Below, one piece after another: positions 1 to 9,520 of a DNA stretch of 64,000 nucleotides; position 1 is the stretch's first letter, and every line of letters begins with the position of its first letter. The DNA is taken from NCBI RefSeq assembly GCF_900106595.1, contig NZ_FNNC01000001.1, forward strand, positions 248,001 to 312,000. The letters run 5' to 3'. The notes beneath the pieces were generated by a model. That model made no database searches. It saw nothing but the letters and a program-made list of their open reading frames with translations, and was not told the origin of the DNA. The translations under genes were made by a program, and so were the position numbers. The DNA comes from Marinococcus luteus. GTDB lineage: Bacteria; Bacillota; Bacilli; Bacillales; Marinococcaceae.

Positions 1-89
1 AGAACAATGCGGACACGAAAAAGAATCATCAATGCAACTTTCGCAACAACCGAAAGTGAACAATCAGATAGCAAGAGGAGGTGACATGT

Positions 90-1652
90 ATGAACACTGC
101 AATCATCTCCATTTTGCTTGTTATCGGTGCATTGATAGTTGGTTTGATTGGATATTTTGTCCGAAAAGCGATTGCCGAAGCGAAATTCAAAAGCGCCGAG
201 CACGAAGCCGGCCAGATTGTGAAAGAAGCTGAGCGGCAGGCAGAGACAATCTTAAAAGAATCGCGGTTGGAAGCTAAAGACGAAGCACATCAAATTCGGG
301 CAGAAGCAGAGAGCACTCTGCATGAACGAAGAAATGAAGTTCAAAAACAAGAAAACCGCTTGATGCAGAAAGAAGAGACCCTTGACCGTAAGAGCGAGAC
401 GTTGGACAAAAAGGAAGAATCCTTGGAGCGCAGAGAGGAATCTCTCTACGAAAAACAACAACAGGTTGAGGAAAATAACAGCAAAGTGGAGGAGATTCTC
501 GCCAAACAACAGGAGGAACTTGAACGTGTTTCCGGAATGTCGCGTGAGGATGCAAGAGAGTTGATCCGCCGCGAAACCGAACAGGAAATGGAACACGAAA
601 CGGCGCTTCTGATCAAAGAACGCACAGAAGAGGCCAAACAAGAAGCCAACAAAAAAGCGAAGAATATTTTATCCCTGGCCCTGCAGCGCTGCGCTGCCGA
701 CCATGTCGCCGAAACGACGGTGTCTGTGGTGAACCTGCCGAACGATGAAATGAAAGGGCGGATCATCGGGCGTGAGGGACGCAACATCCGGGCGCTTGAA
801 ACGTTAACCGGTATTGATCTTATTATCGATGATACCCCGGAAGCTGTCATTCTCTCCGGCTTCGATCCGATCCGCCGCGAGGTGGCGCGCATTGCGCTTG
901 AACGCCTCGTGCAGGACGGCCGCATTCATCCGGCACGTATCGAGGAAATGGTCGAAAAAGCACGCCGGGAAGTGGATGAGTTCATCCGCGAATACGGCGA
1001 AGAAGCAACGTTTGAAATGGGCATCCACGGGCTGCATCCGGATCTCATGAAGATTCTCGGACGCCTTCACTTCCGTACAAGCTACGGCCAGAACGTGCTG
1101 AAGCATTCAATGGAAGTGGCGCACTTGACTGCACTGATGGCTGCCGAACTCGGGGAAGATGAACAGCTGGCCCGCCGCGCCGGACTGCTTCACGACCTCG
1201 GGAAGGCCATCGACCATGAAGTCGAAGGAAGCCACGTGGAAATCGGCGTCGAGCTTGGCAAGAAATACAAAGAGCACGAGGTCGTCGTCAACAGTATCGC
1301 TTCGCACCACGGGGATACCGAAGCAACTTCTGTGATTGCTTCCCTCGTCGCTGCCGCAGACGCGCTGTCCGCGGCACGGCCGGGAGCACGCCGGGAGACG
1401 CTTGAAACGTATATCCGCCGCCTGGAACGGCTCGAAGAAATTTCGGAATCCTTCAAAGGGGTCGAGAAAACCTTCGCCATTCAGGCCGGACGCGAGGTAC
1501 GGATCATGGTGAAGCCGGACGTGGTGGACGATCAGCTGGCACCGCAGCTGGCACGGGACATCACGAAACGGATTGAAAGTGAATTGGATTATCCGGGCCA
1601 CATTCGCGTAACGGTGATACGGGAAACCCGGGCAGTAGATTATGCAAAATAA
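90..1652 (+). CDS. rny: Ribonuclease Y
   Basis: Membrane-anchored endoribonuclease that starts mRNA decay in Bacillota. The 520-residue product has an N-terminal membrane helix (about residues 4-26), a long charged coiled coil (about 30-200), a KH RNA-binding domain with [14 protein letters not shown] near residue 221, and an HD phosphohydrolase domain with [10 protein letters not shown] near 366, which is the full family order and length. I chose ATG at 90 because AGGAGGTG at 76-83 sits six bases before it; a GTG at 81 lies inside that ribosome site. A hairpin terminator follows at once. Its specificity factor RicA is encoded 4.7 kb downstream. The identity is secure. Confidence 0.97.
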   Translation: MNTAIISILLVIGALIVGLIGYFVRKAIAEAKFKSAEHEAGQIVKEAERQAETILKESRLEAKDEAHQIRAEAESTLHERRNEVQKQENRLMQKEETLDRKSETLDKKEESLERREESLYEKQQQVEENNSKVEEILAKQQEELERVSGMSREDARELIRRETEQEMEHETALLIKERTEEAKQEANKKAKNILSLALQRCAADHVAETTVSVVNLPNDEMKGRIIGREGRNIRALETLTGIDLIIDDTPEAVILSGFDPIRREVARIALERLVQDGRIHPARIEEMVEKARREVDEFIREYGEEATFEMGIHGLHPDLMKILGRLHFRTSYGQNVLKHSMEVAHLTALMAAELGEDEQLARRAGLLHDLGKAIDHEVEGSHVEIGVELGKKYKEHEVVVNSIASHHGDTEATSVIASLVAAADALSAARPGARRETLETYIRRLERLEEISESFKGVEKTFAIQAGREVRIMVKPDVVDDQLAPQLARDITKRIESELDYPGHIRVTVIRETRAVDYAK

Positions 1653-1680
1653 AGCGGTGAACGCCACCGCTTTATTTTTT
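1651..1680 (+). terminator. rny terminator
   Basis: Nine-base-pair perfect stem (1651-1659 with 1665-1673), loop of five bases, then a run of T. It begins at the rny stop codon. Confidence 0.85.
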
Positions 1681-1715
1681 TATGCTTATACGCACGAAGA
1701 AAGGAAGTCACAGAC

Positions 1716-2513
1716 ATGAAATTTTTATTTATCGGCGACATCGTCGGCTCCCCGGGACGGAAAATGGTGGAGGAATATCTGCCGCGCCTGAAGCGCAGAT
1801 ACCAGCCGACGGTCACGATCATGAACGGCGAAAATGCCGCCCACGGCAAAGGCATTACTGAAAAGATTTACAAGCAGCTGCTCGAAGCAGGAGCGCAGGT
1901 GATTACGATGGGCAACCATACGTGGGACAATAAAAACATTTTCGAATTCATTGACGACGCTAAAATGATGATCCGTCCGGCCAACTACCCGGCGGGTGTG
2001 CCCGGCGAAGGGATTAAATACCTGCGCATCAACGACCAGGAGGTGGCGGTCATTAATCTGATCGGGCGGACGTTTATGGGCAACCCGAATGACGATCCGT
2101 TCCAGAAGGCTGATGAGCTCGTGACCGAGGCGTCGGCGCGCACGAACTTTATTTTTGTGGACTTTCACGCCGAAACGACGAGCGAAAAACAGGCGATGGG
2201 CTGGTTTTTAAGCGGCCGGGTGAGCGCCGTAGTCGGCACCCACACCCATGTGCAGACCGCGGATGACCGGATTCTTGACGGCGGGACCGCCTTTTTATGC
2301 GACGCCGGTATGACCGGGCCGAGCGACGGCATTCTCGGCATGGAGCGTGAAGCGATCATACGAAAGTTTCAGACGAATCTGCCTACCAAGTTTGAAGTAG
2401 CCGAAGGGCGGGAACAGTTAAATGGAGTCGTTGTGAAAGCGGATCCTAAAACCGGAAAAGCGACGACGATCGAACGCATCCGCATTGACGAAGCCCACCC
2501 ATTTTTCGAATAA
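1716..2513 (+). CDS. ymdB: YmdB family metallophosphoesterase
   Basis: TIGR00282-type dinuclear-metal phosphoesterase. In B. subtilis YmdB hydrolyses 2',3'-cyclic nucleotides and affects biofilm and nanotube formation. The 265-residue protein shows the metal-site motifs: GDIVGSPG at the N-terminus, NGENAAHGKG near residue 30, GNHTWDN near 66, VDFHAE near 148 and GTHTHVQTAD near 175. Length and motif spacing match the family. ATG at 1716 is preceded by AAAGGAAG. It follows rny as in other bacilli but is separated from it by a terminator, so it may have its own promoter in 1680-1715, although none is obvious. Confidence 0.95.
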   Translation: MKFLFIGDIVGSPGRKMVEEYLPRLKRRYQPTVTIMNGENAAHGKGITEKIYKQLLEAGAQVITMGNHTWDNKNIFEFIDDAKMMIRPANYPAGVPGEGIKYLRINDQEVAVINLIGRTFMGNPNDDPFQKADELVTEASARTNFIFVDFHAETTSEKQAMGWFLSGRVSAVVGTHTHVQTADDRILDGGTAFLCDAGMTGPSDGILGMEREAIIRKFQTNLPTKFEVAEGREQLNGVVVKADPKTGKATTIERIRIDEAHPFFE

Positions 2514-2533
2514 AAAAGAATATTTAGCAAAAA

Positions 2534-2563
2534 GCAGGAATCTGCCCCTTCTTTCATGAATTA
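2534..2563 (+). promoter_or_regulatory. Sigma-H-like promoter of spoVS
   Basis: GCAGGAATC at 2534-2542, twelve bases, then CATGAATTA at 2555-2563. This is close to the sigma-H pattern RnAGGAWWW-N11/12-RnnGAATWW, with one mismatch in each box. B. subtilis spoVS is sigma-H dependent, so the position is as expected. Confidence 0.55.
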
Positions 2564-2613
2564 TGCCTAATACAATGGCCTTACCATTGATCCTACGCAG
2601 GGAGGTACTAGAA

Positions 2614-2874
2614 ATGGAAGTATTAAAAGTATCCGCTAAATCCACTCCAAATTCTGTCGCAGGTGCCTTAGCCGGAGTTATTCGTGAAAAAGGAGCCGCT
2701 GAAATCCAGGCGATCGGAGCCGGCGCGATCAACCAGTCCGTCAAGGCGATAGCCATTGCCAGGGGGTTTGTGGCGCCGAGCGGCATCGATCTGGTTTGCA
2801 TTCCCGCTTTTACCGATATTGAAATTGACGGCGAAGAACGAACGGCGATAAAATTGATTATTGAGCCCAGATAG
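2614..2874 (+). CDS. spoVS: Stage V sporulation protein S
   Basis: Small 86-residue Alba-like protein needed for coat assembly and normal septation during sporulation in B. subtilis. It has exactly the family length, and the sequence (MEVLKVSAKSTPNSVAGAL at the start, GAINQSVKAIAIARGF in the middle) is typical. ATG at 2614 follows GGGAGGT with seven bases between. It stands alone between ymdB and the ABC-class ATPase gene, whereas in B. subtilis tdh and kbl come next. Homologues also occur in some non-sporulating bacteria, so the gene alone does not prove sporulation. Confidence 0.96.
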   Translation: MEVLKVSAKSTPNSVAGALAGVIREKGAAEIQAIGAGAINQSVKAIAIARGFVAPSGIDLVCIPAFTDIEIDGEERTAIKLIIEPR

Positions 2875-3004
2875 GCGTTTTTCGCCGTATCCGGCGGCGC
2901 CCAGGCGCTGCCGGCAATTCTATACATATCACCGGCCGGTGGTACAACGAGGCGTCCATGCGGCGTCTTTTTGTATGCCGGCAGACCATGAGAGGAGCAT
3001 AACA

Positions 3005-4684
3005 ATGAAACAACTGATTCAAACGCTAAAACGCATCGACCGCAAAGGCTACAAAGCCTACAACGATATTAAAGGAACACACGAGTTTTCCGATTTTCAG
3101 CTGCATATGGACCACGTGCAGGCCGACCCGTTCGCAAGTCCGTCCCGTGCGCGGGTGACGCTTTCGAGAAAAGCGCTCGAGCTCGGCCCGGAGGTTGAGG
3201 AAAGCGACGCGCGCCGGGTGGCGGCCATCGACTTTTTCGCGCTCGCCATGCAGCAGGAGCTCCACAAGCAGAAGGGCAAGCCGGGCATTATTATCGACGG
3301 TCCCGGTCAGGAAATGATCGACCGGACGGCGGTGAAGCTGTCGAAGGATCATCTCGAGGTCCGGCTGTCGATCCACCTGCCGGCCCGCGGGCGCACGATC
3401 CAGGGCCAGGAGGCGATTGACCGGCTCACCAAACAGCTGCCGGAGGCGATTCAGCACGCCGTGCAGCAGTATTCCAGGCAGAAGCTGACCGCCCAGCTCG
3501 AGCTCGCCGACCAGCAGCAGGCGGTGCGCCGCTACCTGCAGGACAACGACTGCATCGCCTTTGTGGCCAACGGCTCGGTGCTCCCGCGCGCAAGCGGCGT
3601 CAGCAACCGTCCGATGAGCGGCAAGGAGGTAATCTCGTTTCAGTCGCCGAAGGAGCGCGAAGTGACGATTGATCTTCCGCACGGCGGACCGGTGACCGGC
3701 ATGGCCGTGCCGAAGGGTGTTACGATCATTGTCGGCGGCGGCTACCACGGCAAAAGCACGCTGCTTGAAGCGGTCGAGCGCGGGGTGTACAACCACCGCG
3801 CCGGCGACGGCCGTGAATTTGTAATTGCGGACCCGAGCGCAGTGAAGGTGCGCGCCGAAGACGGCCGCTCGGTCACCGGGGTGAACATCAGCCCGTTCAT
3901 CGCGAACCTGCCGGCCGACAAGGACACCTCATTTTTCACGAGCGAGAATGCGAGCGGCAGCACCTCGCAGGCGGCAAACATTATGGAAGGCCTTGAAGCA
4001 GGCGCCGGAACGCTTTTGATTGACGAAGATACGAGCGCGACCAACTTTATGATCCGTGACGCCCGCATGCAGGCGCTTGTCGCCAAGCGCAAGGAACCGA
4101 TCACGCCGTTTATTGATAAAGTGCGCGCCCTCTATGACGACGAAGGCATTTCCACGATTCTCGTCGTCGGCGGAGCAGGAGATTATTTTGACGTGGCTGA
4201 TTATGTTATCATGCTTGAAGAGTACGTGCCGTATGATGTGACCGAAGAAGCGCGCCGGATTGCCAGCGAGCACCCAACGAACCGGGCGAAGGAAGCCGGG
4301 GAGGCGTTCGGGGCCTTAACGGGCCGGCGCATTGCGGTTCACCGCTTTGACGCTCGCAAAGGCAAAAAGGAAAAGGTAAGCGGCAAGGGCCGTGATACGG
4401 TGATGTACGGAACGGAAACCATCGACCTGAGCGCGGTCGAGCAGCTGATTACCGGCAGCCAGACGAACGCGATTGCCGAGGCCATCCGTCATGCGAGCAG
4501 GCAGTTTCAGCAGCCGGCGCCGCTTCCGGAGGTGCTTGACTATATCGAGCAGACGATTGACTCCCAGTCGCTCGACGGCCTGTCGCCGTTTAAAAACCAG
4601 CACCCGGGGGATTTTGCACGCCCGCGCCGGTTTGAAATCGCGGCGGCCATCAACCGCTACCGTCCGCTCCGCGTCGAACGGTGA
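3005..4684 (+). CDS. ABC-class ATPase domain protein
   Basis: Predicted soluble ATPase of the ABC class (PF09818 type), function unknown. The 559-residue product has a glycine-rich nucleotide loop GGGYHGKSTLLEAVERG near residue 245, an unusual signature region (ENASGSTSQAANI, near 320), a Walker B-like stretch LLIDEDTSATNFMIRD near 340 and a switch-like STILVVGGAGDYFDVAD near 385. There are no membrane segments, so it is not a transporter subunit. ATG at 3005 follows GAGAGGAG. The gene sits between spoVS and miaB, where tdh-kbl are found in B. subtilis. Family assignment is firm; the role is not known. Confidence 0.88.
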   Translation: MKQLIQTLKRIDRKGYKAYNDIKGTHEFSDFQLHMDHVQADPFASPSRARVTLSRKALELGPEVEESDARRVAAIDFFALAMQQELHKQKGKPGIIIDGPGQEMIDRTAVKLSKDHLEVRLSIHLPARGRTIQGQEAIDRLTKQLPEAIQHAVQQYSRQKLTAQLELADQQQAVRRYLQDNDCIAFVANGSVLPRASGVSNRPMSGKEVISFQSPKEREVTIDLPHGGPVTGMAVPKGVTIIVGGGYHGKSTLLEAVERGVYNHRAGDGREFVIADPSAVKVRAEDGRSVTGVNISPFIANLPADKDTSFFTSENASGSTSQAANIMEGLEAGAGTLLIDEDTSATNFMIRDARMQALVAKRKEPITPFIDKVRALYDDEGISTILVVGGAGDYFDVADYVIMLEEYVPYDVTEEARRIASEHPTNRAKEAGEAFGALTGRRIAVHRFDARKGKKEKVSGKGRDTVMYGTETIDLSAVEQLITGSQTNAIAEAIRHASRQFQQPAPLPEVLDYIEQTIDSQSLDGLSPFKNQHPGDFARPRRFEIAAAINRYRPLRVER

Positions 4685-4713
4685 TTGAGTTTTGCCGGTT
4701 TTCGGCTTATAAT
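4685..4713 (+). promoter_or_regulatory. Sigma-A promoter of miaB-ricA
   Basis: TTGAGT at 4685-4690, exactly 17 bases, TATAAT at 4708-4713. It starts at the end of the ATPase gene and drives the miaB-ricA pair. Confidence 0.75.
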
Positions 4714-4779
4714 ATGAAGCGACGATAAAATTCACGGGCGGCACCTCCGCCCGTACCTATAGAGAAGGGAGAGACCACC

Positions 4780-6363
4780 GTGACTGATAAAAAGCAAACG
4801 GATACGTCTGAACAAACGACTCCGGCGGTCGATCCGGCATACGAAAAATACTTTGATTTTTCCAAAGCCGAAGTGGAAAGCAACGAAGACGGCAAACAAT
4901 ACATGAAAATTGGCGGCCGGTCGATCGTCATCAACGACCAGCCCGACCATAAAGCAGGGCGCAAGCGGACGAAGCAGGACGCATCGGTGCACTACGACTT
5001 TGACATACCCGAGGACATGCGCGGCATCGGCTACGGCAAAAAGTACCTGATCCGCACGTACGGCTGCCAGATGAACTACCACGATACGGAAAACATGGCC
5101 GGCATTCTTGAGGAGATGGGCTTTGCCGAAACGAAGGACACCGAAGAGGCGGACCTCATCTTTCTGAACACGTGCGCGATCCGTGAAAACGCGGAAAACA
5201 AAGTGTTCGGCGAAATCGGCCACTTAAAGGCGCTCAAGCGTGAAAAGCCGGAGCTGATGCTCGGTGTATGCGGCTGTATGTCGCAGGAGGAAAACGTCGT
5301 GAACCGCATTATGCAGAAGCACCAGCACATCGACATGATTTTCGGCACACACAACATCCACCGCCTGCCGGAGCTTCTCCGCGACGCCATTCAGGGCAAG
5401 GAAATGGTGATCGAGGTCTGGTCGAAGGAAGGCGACGTCATCGAAAACATGCCGAAAAAACGCGCCGGCGGCACGCAGGCGTGGGTGAACATTATGTACG
5501 GCTGCGACAAGTTCTGTACGTACTGCATCGTGCCGTACACGCGCGGCAAGGAACGGAGCCGCCTGCCGGAGGATATTATCGCCGAGGTGCGCGAGATTGC
5601 GCGCCAGGGCTACAAGGAAATTACGCTGCTCGGGCAGAACGTGAACGCCTACGGCAAAGACCTCGGGCTCGACTACGGGCTCGGCGAGCTGATGAACGAG
5701 CTGCATAAAATCGACATTCCGCGCATCCGTTTTACGACGAGCCACCCGCGCGACTTTGACGACTACCTGATTGAGGTGCTCGCCCAGGGCGGCAACCTCG
5801 TCGAGCACATCCATCTGCCGGTGCAGTCCGGCAACAGCGACATGCTCAAGCTGATGGGGCGGAAATACACGCGCGAGGAATACGTCGAGCTCGCCCGCAA
5901 AATCAAAACGGCGATTCCGCACGCATCGTTTACGACCGACATCATCGTCGGTTTCCCGAACGAAACGGAGGAGCAGTTTGAAGACACGATGTCTCTGATG
6001 CGCGAGATGGACTACGACAGCGCGTTCACCTACATCTATTCCCCGCGCGAGCACACGCCGGCGGCGAAGATGGAGGACAACGTGCCGATGGATGTGAAAA
6101 AAGAGCGGCTCGCCCGCCTGAACGCACTCATGGGCGACATTTCGAACCGCCGCAACAAAGAGCTCGAAGGCAGAGTGCTTGAGGTGCTCGTCGAAGGCGA
6201 AAGCCGCAAAAACGCCGACGTGCTCTCCGGACGGACGCGGACGAACAAGCTCGTGAACTTCCGGGCGCCGAAGGACGTTATCGGCGAAGTTATCTACGTT
6301 CAAATTGACGAAGCCAAAACGTGGTCGCTCGACGGCCATGTTGTGGAATTCGCGGAGGTGTAA
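4780..6363 (+). CDS. miaB: tRNA-2-methylthio-N6-dimethylallyladenosine synthase
   Basis: Radical-SAM methylthiotransferase that makes ms2i6A at position 37 of tRNAs reading UNN codons, acting after MiaA, whose gene is also in this window. The 527-residue protein has the N-terminal UPF0004 domain with three cluster cysteines ([21 protein letters not shown]), the radical-SAM motif CDKFCTYC near residue 244, and a C-terminal TRAM domain (about 450-527). The N-terminal extension of about 85 residues is usual in bacilli. The start is GTG at 4780 after AGAAGGGAGAG. ricA follows four bases after the stop. Confidence 0.97.
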   Translation: MTDKKQTDTSEQTTPAVDPAYEKYFDFSKAEVESNEDGKQYMKIGGRSIVINDQPDHKAGRKRTKQDASVHYDFDIPEDMRGIGYGKKYLIRTYGCQMNYHDTENMAGILEEMGFAETKDTEEADLIFLNTCAIRENAENKVFGEIGHLKALKREKPELMLGVCGCMSQEENVVNRIMQKHQHIDMIFGTHNIHRLPELLRDAIQGKEMVIEVWSKEGDVIENMPKKRAGGTQAWVNIMYGCDKFCTYCIVPYTRGKERSRLPEDIIAEVREIARQGYKEITLLGQNVNAYGKDLGLDYGLGELMNELHKIDIPRIRFTTSHPRDFDDYLIEVLAQGGNLVEHIHLPVQSGNSDMLKLMGRKYTREEYVELARKIKTAIPHASFTTDIIVGFPNETEEQFEDTMSLMREMDYDSAFTYIYSPREHTPAAKMEDNVPMDVKKERLARLNALMGDISNRRNKELEGRVLEVLVEGESRKNADVLSGRTRTNKLVNFRAPKDVIGEVIYVQIDEAKTWSLDGHVVEFAEV

Positions 6364-6367
6364 GCAA

Positions 6368-6736
6368 ATGGCCTACACGAAAGAAGAAGTAATGCAGGAA
6401 GCCGGGCGCCTCGCCGAACGGCTGAAGGAAACCGAGGAAGTGGACTTTTTCATCCGTGCCGAGACGCAGATTAACGACAACGTGCGGATCCAGAACCTGA
6501 TCCAGGAAATCAAGGACAAGCAGAAGCAGGCGGTCAACTTCCAGCACTACGAAAAAACGGAGGCCAAACGCCAGGTGGAAGCGCAGATTAACGACCTGCA
6601 CGAAGAGATTGAAAACATTCCGATCGTCGGGCAGTTCCGCCAGAGCCAGACCGAGGTCAACTACATTCTGCAGCTGATCAGCGACCAGATCACTGCCTCG
6701 ATCTGGGAGACGGAAGACGACAACAGCAGCTCATAA
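6368..6736 (+). CDS. ricA: RicA/YmcA, RNase Y specificity factor subunit
   Basis: One subunit of the RicA-RicF-RicT (Y) complex, which carries iron-sulphur clusters, binds RNase Y and directs processing of polycistronic mRNAs; it is also needed for biofilm formation, competence and sporulation in B. subtilis. The 122-residue protein is almost wholly helical and begins MAYTKEEVMQEAGRLAERL, as in the family, with the conserved stretch NIPIVGQFRQSQTEVN near residue 84. ATG at 6368 is served by GGAGGTG, which overlaps the miaB stop, so the two genes are cotranscribed and probably coupled. Confidence 0.95.
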   Translation: MAYTKEEVMQEAGRLAERLKETEEVDFFIRAETQINDNVRIQNLIQEIKDKQKQAVNFQHYEKTEAKRQVEAQINDLHEEIENIPIVGQFRQSQTEVNYILQLISDQITASIWETEDDNSSS

Positions 6737-6740
6737 AAAG

Positions 6741-6776
6741 AACCGCTTTCCGTATAACGGGAGGCGGTTTTCTGCT
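6741..6776 (+). terminator. ricA terminator
   Basis: Twelve-base arms 6741-6752 and 6758-6769 pair around a five-base loop, with two G-T wobbles, and are followed by a T-rich tail. In B. subtilis cotE follows here; in this window the next gene is mutS. Confidence 0.8.
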
Positions 6777-6808
6777 TTTCGGGCTTTTATAAATTTCACA
6801 TACTATAA

Positions 6809-6837
6809 TTTAGTTTCTCCTTAAACAGTGATATAAT
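6809..6837 (+). promoter_or_regulatory. Probable sigma-A promoter of mutS
   Basis: A perfect TATAAT at 6832-6837 with a weak TTTAGT 17 bases upstream. It lies between the ricA terminator and mutS, leaving a leader of about 85 bases. Confidence 0.5.
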
Positions 6838-6931
6838 ATGAGGAACTACCGCAGAACGCTTCCCGTTGGAGAAGCAGATGGAACGATGTACAATAAAAAC
6901 GCAGTGAAACAAACATAACGGAGGCTTTTTG

Positions 6932-9517
6932 ATGCCAGAGACAGATACACCGATGATGAAACAGTATAAGGACATTAAAGCGGCCTACACGGACGCCTTT
7001 TTGTTTTACCGGCTCGGCGACTTTTACGAAATGTTCTTTGACGACGCGGAGCTTGCCGCCCGCGAGCTCGAAATTACGCTCACAAAACGCGGCCAGAAAA
7101 ACGAAAATGATATCCCGATGTGCGGGGTGCCATATCATTCCGCCGAAGGGTATATTGCCACGCTGATCGAAAAAGGGTATAAGATTGCGATCTGCGAGCA
7201 GGTGGAGGATCCGGCCAAGGCGAAGGGGGTTGTGAAGCGCGAGGTGGTTCGCATGATCACCCCGGGAACGATCATGGAAGGGCGCGCCCTCGATGAGACG
7301 GAAAACAACTTTCTCGTGGCGATGGTGCCGAATGGAACGGAAACGGCGTTTGTCAAAGCGGACCTGACCACCGGGGAAACGGCCGCGGCGCTTCTGTCCG
7401 ATGACGTCGGCGAATGGCAGCGCGAAATGACGACCGCGCACCCGAAGGAAATCGTCGTACCCGAGGAGCAGGAGGGCGTCATGGCCGACATGTACCGCGG
7501 CATGATCTCCACCGGATCGGTGCCGGAGCTGAAGCCGGAATGGGAGGAGCTTACCGGAGCCCTTGAGAGCGGCACGCTCCGGGACGGGGCAGCGCTTCTG
7601 TTAAGCTACGTGGAGCGCACCCAGCAGCGCTCGCTCGGCCACCTGCAGCCGTTTACGGTGTATGAGCCGAACCGGACGATGCAGCTTGACATGCACTCGC
7701 GGCGCAACCTGGAGCTGACCGAGACGATGATGGGCAAAACGAAGGACGGCTCGCTTCTCGGCGTGCTCGATCGCACTGTAACCGCGATGGGCTGCCGCAA
7801 GCTGCGGCGCTGGATCGAGGAGCCGCTCCTTTCCCGCCCGGCGATCGAAGAGCGCTACGGCATGGTGGCTTCGTTTGCGGAAAACTTCTTTGCCCGCGAG
7901 GACCTGCGCGAGCATCTGCGCGACGTGTACGACATTGAACGGCTCGCCGGCAAAGCCGTCTACGGCAACATTAACGCCCGCGAGCTCGTGCAGCTGCGGC
8001 GGACCCTGCAGGCGGTGCCGGCGATTGCCGACCTGCTCGGGGGCATGAACAACCCTGCCATCAACGAGCGTCTCGTGGACGTGTCGGCCTTTCAGGAGCT
8101 TGAGGAGCTGCTCGACCGGAGCCTGGTGGACGACCCGCCGTTTGGCGTCCAGGAGGGCGGCATGTTCCGCTCCGGCTTTCACGAGGAGCTCGACCAGTAC
8201 CGCGAAGCGGGCCAGAACGGCAAGCAGTGGATCGCGGAGCTTGAACAGAAGGAACGGGCCGAGACCGGCATCAAGTCGCTCAAGGTCGGCTACAACCGGG
8301 TGTTCGGCTACTATATTGAAATTACACGGGCCAACACTCACCTGATTCCGGACGGCCGCTACGAGCGCAAGCAGACGCTCACGAACGCCGAGCGCTACAT
8401 CACCCCGGAGCTGAAGGAAAAAGAGGACCTGATTCTCGGCTCGGCGGACCGCGCCGTTCATCTTGAGTACGAGCTGTTTCTTGACCTGCGCGAACGCGTC
8501 GCGGGCTACGTGCGTCCGCTCCAGGAGCTCGCGGATCTGCTGAGCGAGATGGACGTGCTGCAGAACTTCGCCCATGTGAGCGAGCGTCTGGGCTACGTGC
8601 GCCCGGCCTTCAGCACGGATAAAACGCTTGCGGTCCGCGGCGGGCGCCACCCGGTCGTAGAGACAATGCTGACCGCCGGCGAATTTGTGGCCAACGACAC
8701 CCACATGGACGAGCATGGCATGCTGTTGATCACGGGACCGAACATGGCCGGGAAAAGCACGGTTATGCGCCAGGTGGCGCTGATTACGATCATGGCGCAG
8801 ATCGGGTGCTTCGTGCCGGCCGAGGAGGCGGAGCTGCCGCTGTTTGACCGGATTTTCACCCGCATCGGGGCGGCCGACGACTTAACGAGCGGCCAGAGCA
8901 CGTTCATGGTGGAAATGAAGGAAACCCAGCAGGCGCTGTTGAATGCGAGTGCCGACAGCCTGATCCTGCTCGACGAAATCGGGCGCGGCACGTCCACGTA
9001 CGACGGCATGGCGCTTGCGCAGGCGATCATGGAATACATTCATGCAACCATCGGGGCCAAAACGCTCTTTTCCACGCACTACCACGAGCTGACCGTGATG
9101 GAGGACCACCTGCCGGCGCTTCGGAACGTGCACGTGCGGGCAGTGGAGGAGGACGGGGAAATCATCTTCCTGCACAGGGTGGAGCCGGGCAAGGCCGACC
9201 GCAGCTACGGCATTTACGTGGCCAAGCTCGCCGGGCTGCCGCCGCAGGTGATTGAGCGCTCCGAGACGATTCTGAAAAGCTTTGAGCAGCAGAAAACCGC
9301 CGCCTACGCTGTGCCTGAGGAACCCGCACCGGAAACGACGGTCCGGGAGGCGAAAGAGCCCGAACAGCTCGCGCTCTTTTCGATCGATGACGGCAGCGCC
9401 CGGGCCAAAGAAATCATGAGCGAGCTGAAGCGGACCGACGTGCTCCGCATGAGCCCGATGGATGCGATTGAAAAGCTGTACCAGCTCCAGCAGTACGCGA
9501 ACCAGGAGGAGGAATAA
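6932..9517 (+). CDS. mutS: DNA mismatch repair protein MutS
   Basis: Mismatch-recognition ATPase that recruits MutL. The 861-residue protein has the mismatch-reading FYEMF motif near residue 33 (Phe-x-Glu), the clamp and lever domains, Walker A TGPNMAGKSTVM near 609, the signature TSGQSTFMVEM near 651 and Walker B LLDEIGRGTSTYDG near 680. A C-terminal QLALF (about residue 810) resembles a sliding-clamp-binding site. I prefer ATG at 6932 over TTG at 6929, given GGAGG at 6920-6924. mutL follows after three bases. Confidence 0.98.
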   Translation: MPETDTPMMKQYKDIKAAYTDAFLFYRLGDFYEMFFDDAELAARELEITLTKRGQKNENDIPMCGVPYHSAEGYIATLIEKGYKIAICEQVEDPAKAKGVVKREVVRMITPGTIMEGRALDETENNFLVAMVPNGTETAFVKADLTTGETAAALLSDDVGEWQREMTTAHPKEIVVPEEQEGVMADMYRGMISTGSVPELKPEWEELTGALESGTLRDGAALLLSYVERTQQRSLGHLQPFTVYEPNRTMQLDMHSRRNLELTETMMGKTKDGSLLGVLDRTVTAMGCRKLRRWIEEPLLSRPAIEERYGMVASFAENFFAREDLREHLRDVYDIERLAGKAVYGNINARELVQLRRTLQAVPAIADLLGGMNNPAINERLVDVSAFQELEELLDRSLVDDPPFGVQEGGMFRSGFHEELDQYREAGQNGKQWIAELEQKERAETGIKSLKVGYNRVFGYYIEITRANTHLIPDGRYERKQTLTNAERYITPELKEKEDLILGSADRAVHLEYELFLDLRERVAGYVRPLQELADLLSEMDVLQNFAHVSERLGYVRPAFSTDKTLAVRGGRHPVVETMLTAGEFVANDTHMDEHGMLLITGPNMAGKSTVMRQVALITIMAQIGCFVPAEEAELPLFDRIFTRIGAADDLTSGQSTFMVEMKETQQALLNASADSLILLDEIGRGTSTYDGMALAQAIMEYIHATIGAKTLFSTHYHELTVMEDHLPALRNVHVRAVEEDGEIIFLHRVEPGKADRSYGIYVAKLAGLPPQVIERSETILKSFEQQKTAAYAVPEEPAPETTVREAKEPEQLALFSIDDGSARAKEIMSELKRTDVLRMSPMDAIEKLYQLQQYANQEEE

Positions 9518-9520
9518 GCG

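Noticed and set aside
5224-6339. 371-codon minus-strand frame
   Set aside because: Shadow of miaB, with biased His/Arg/Val composition and no family features.
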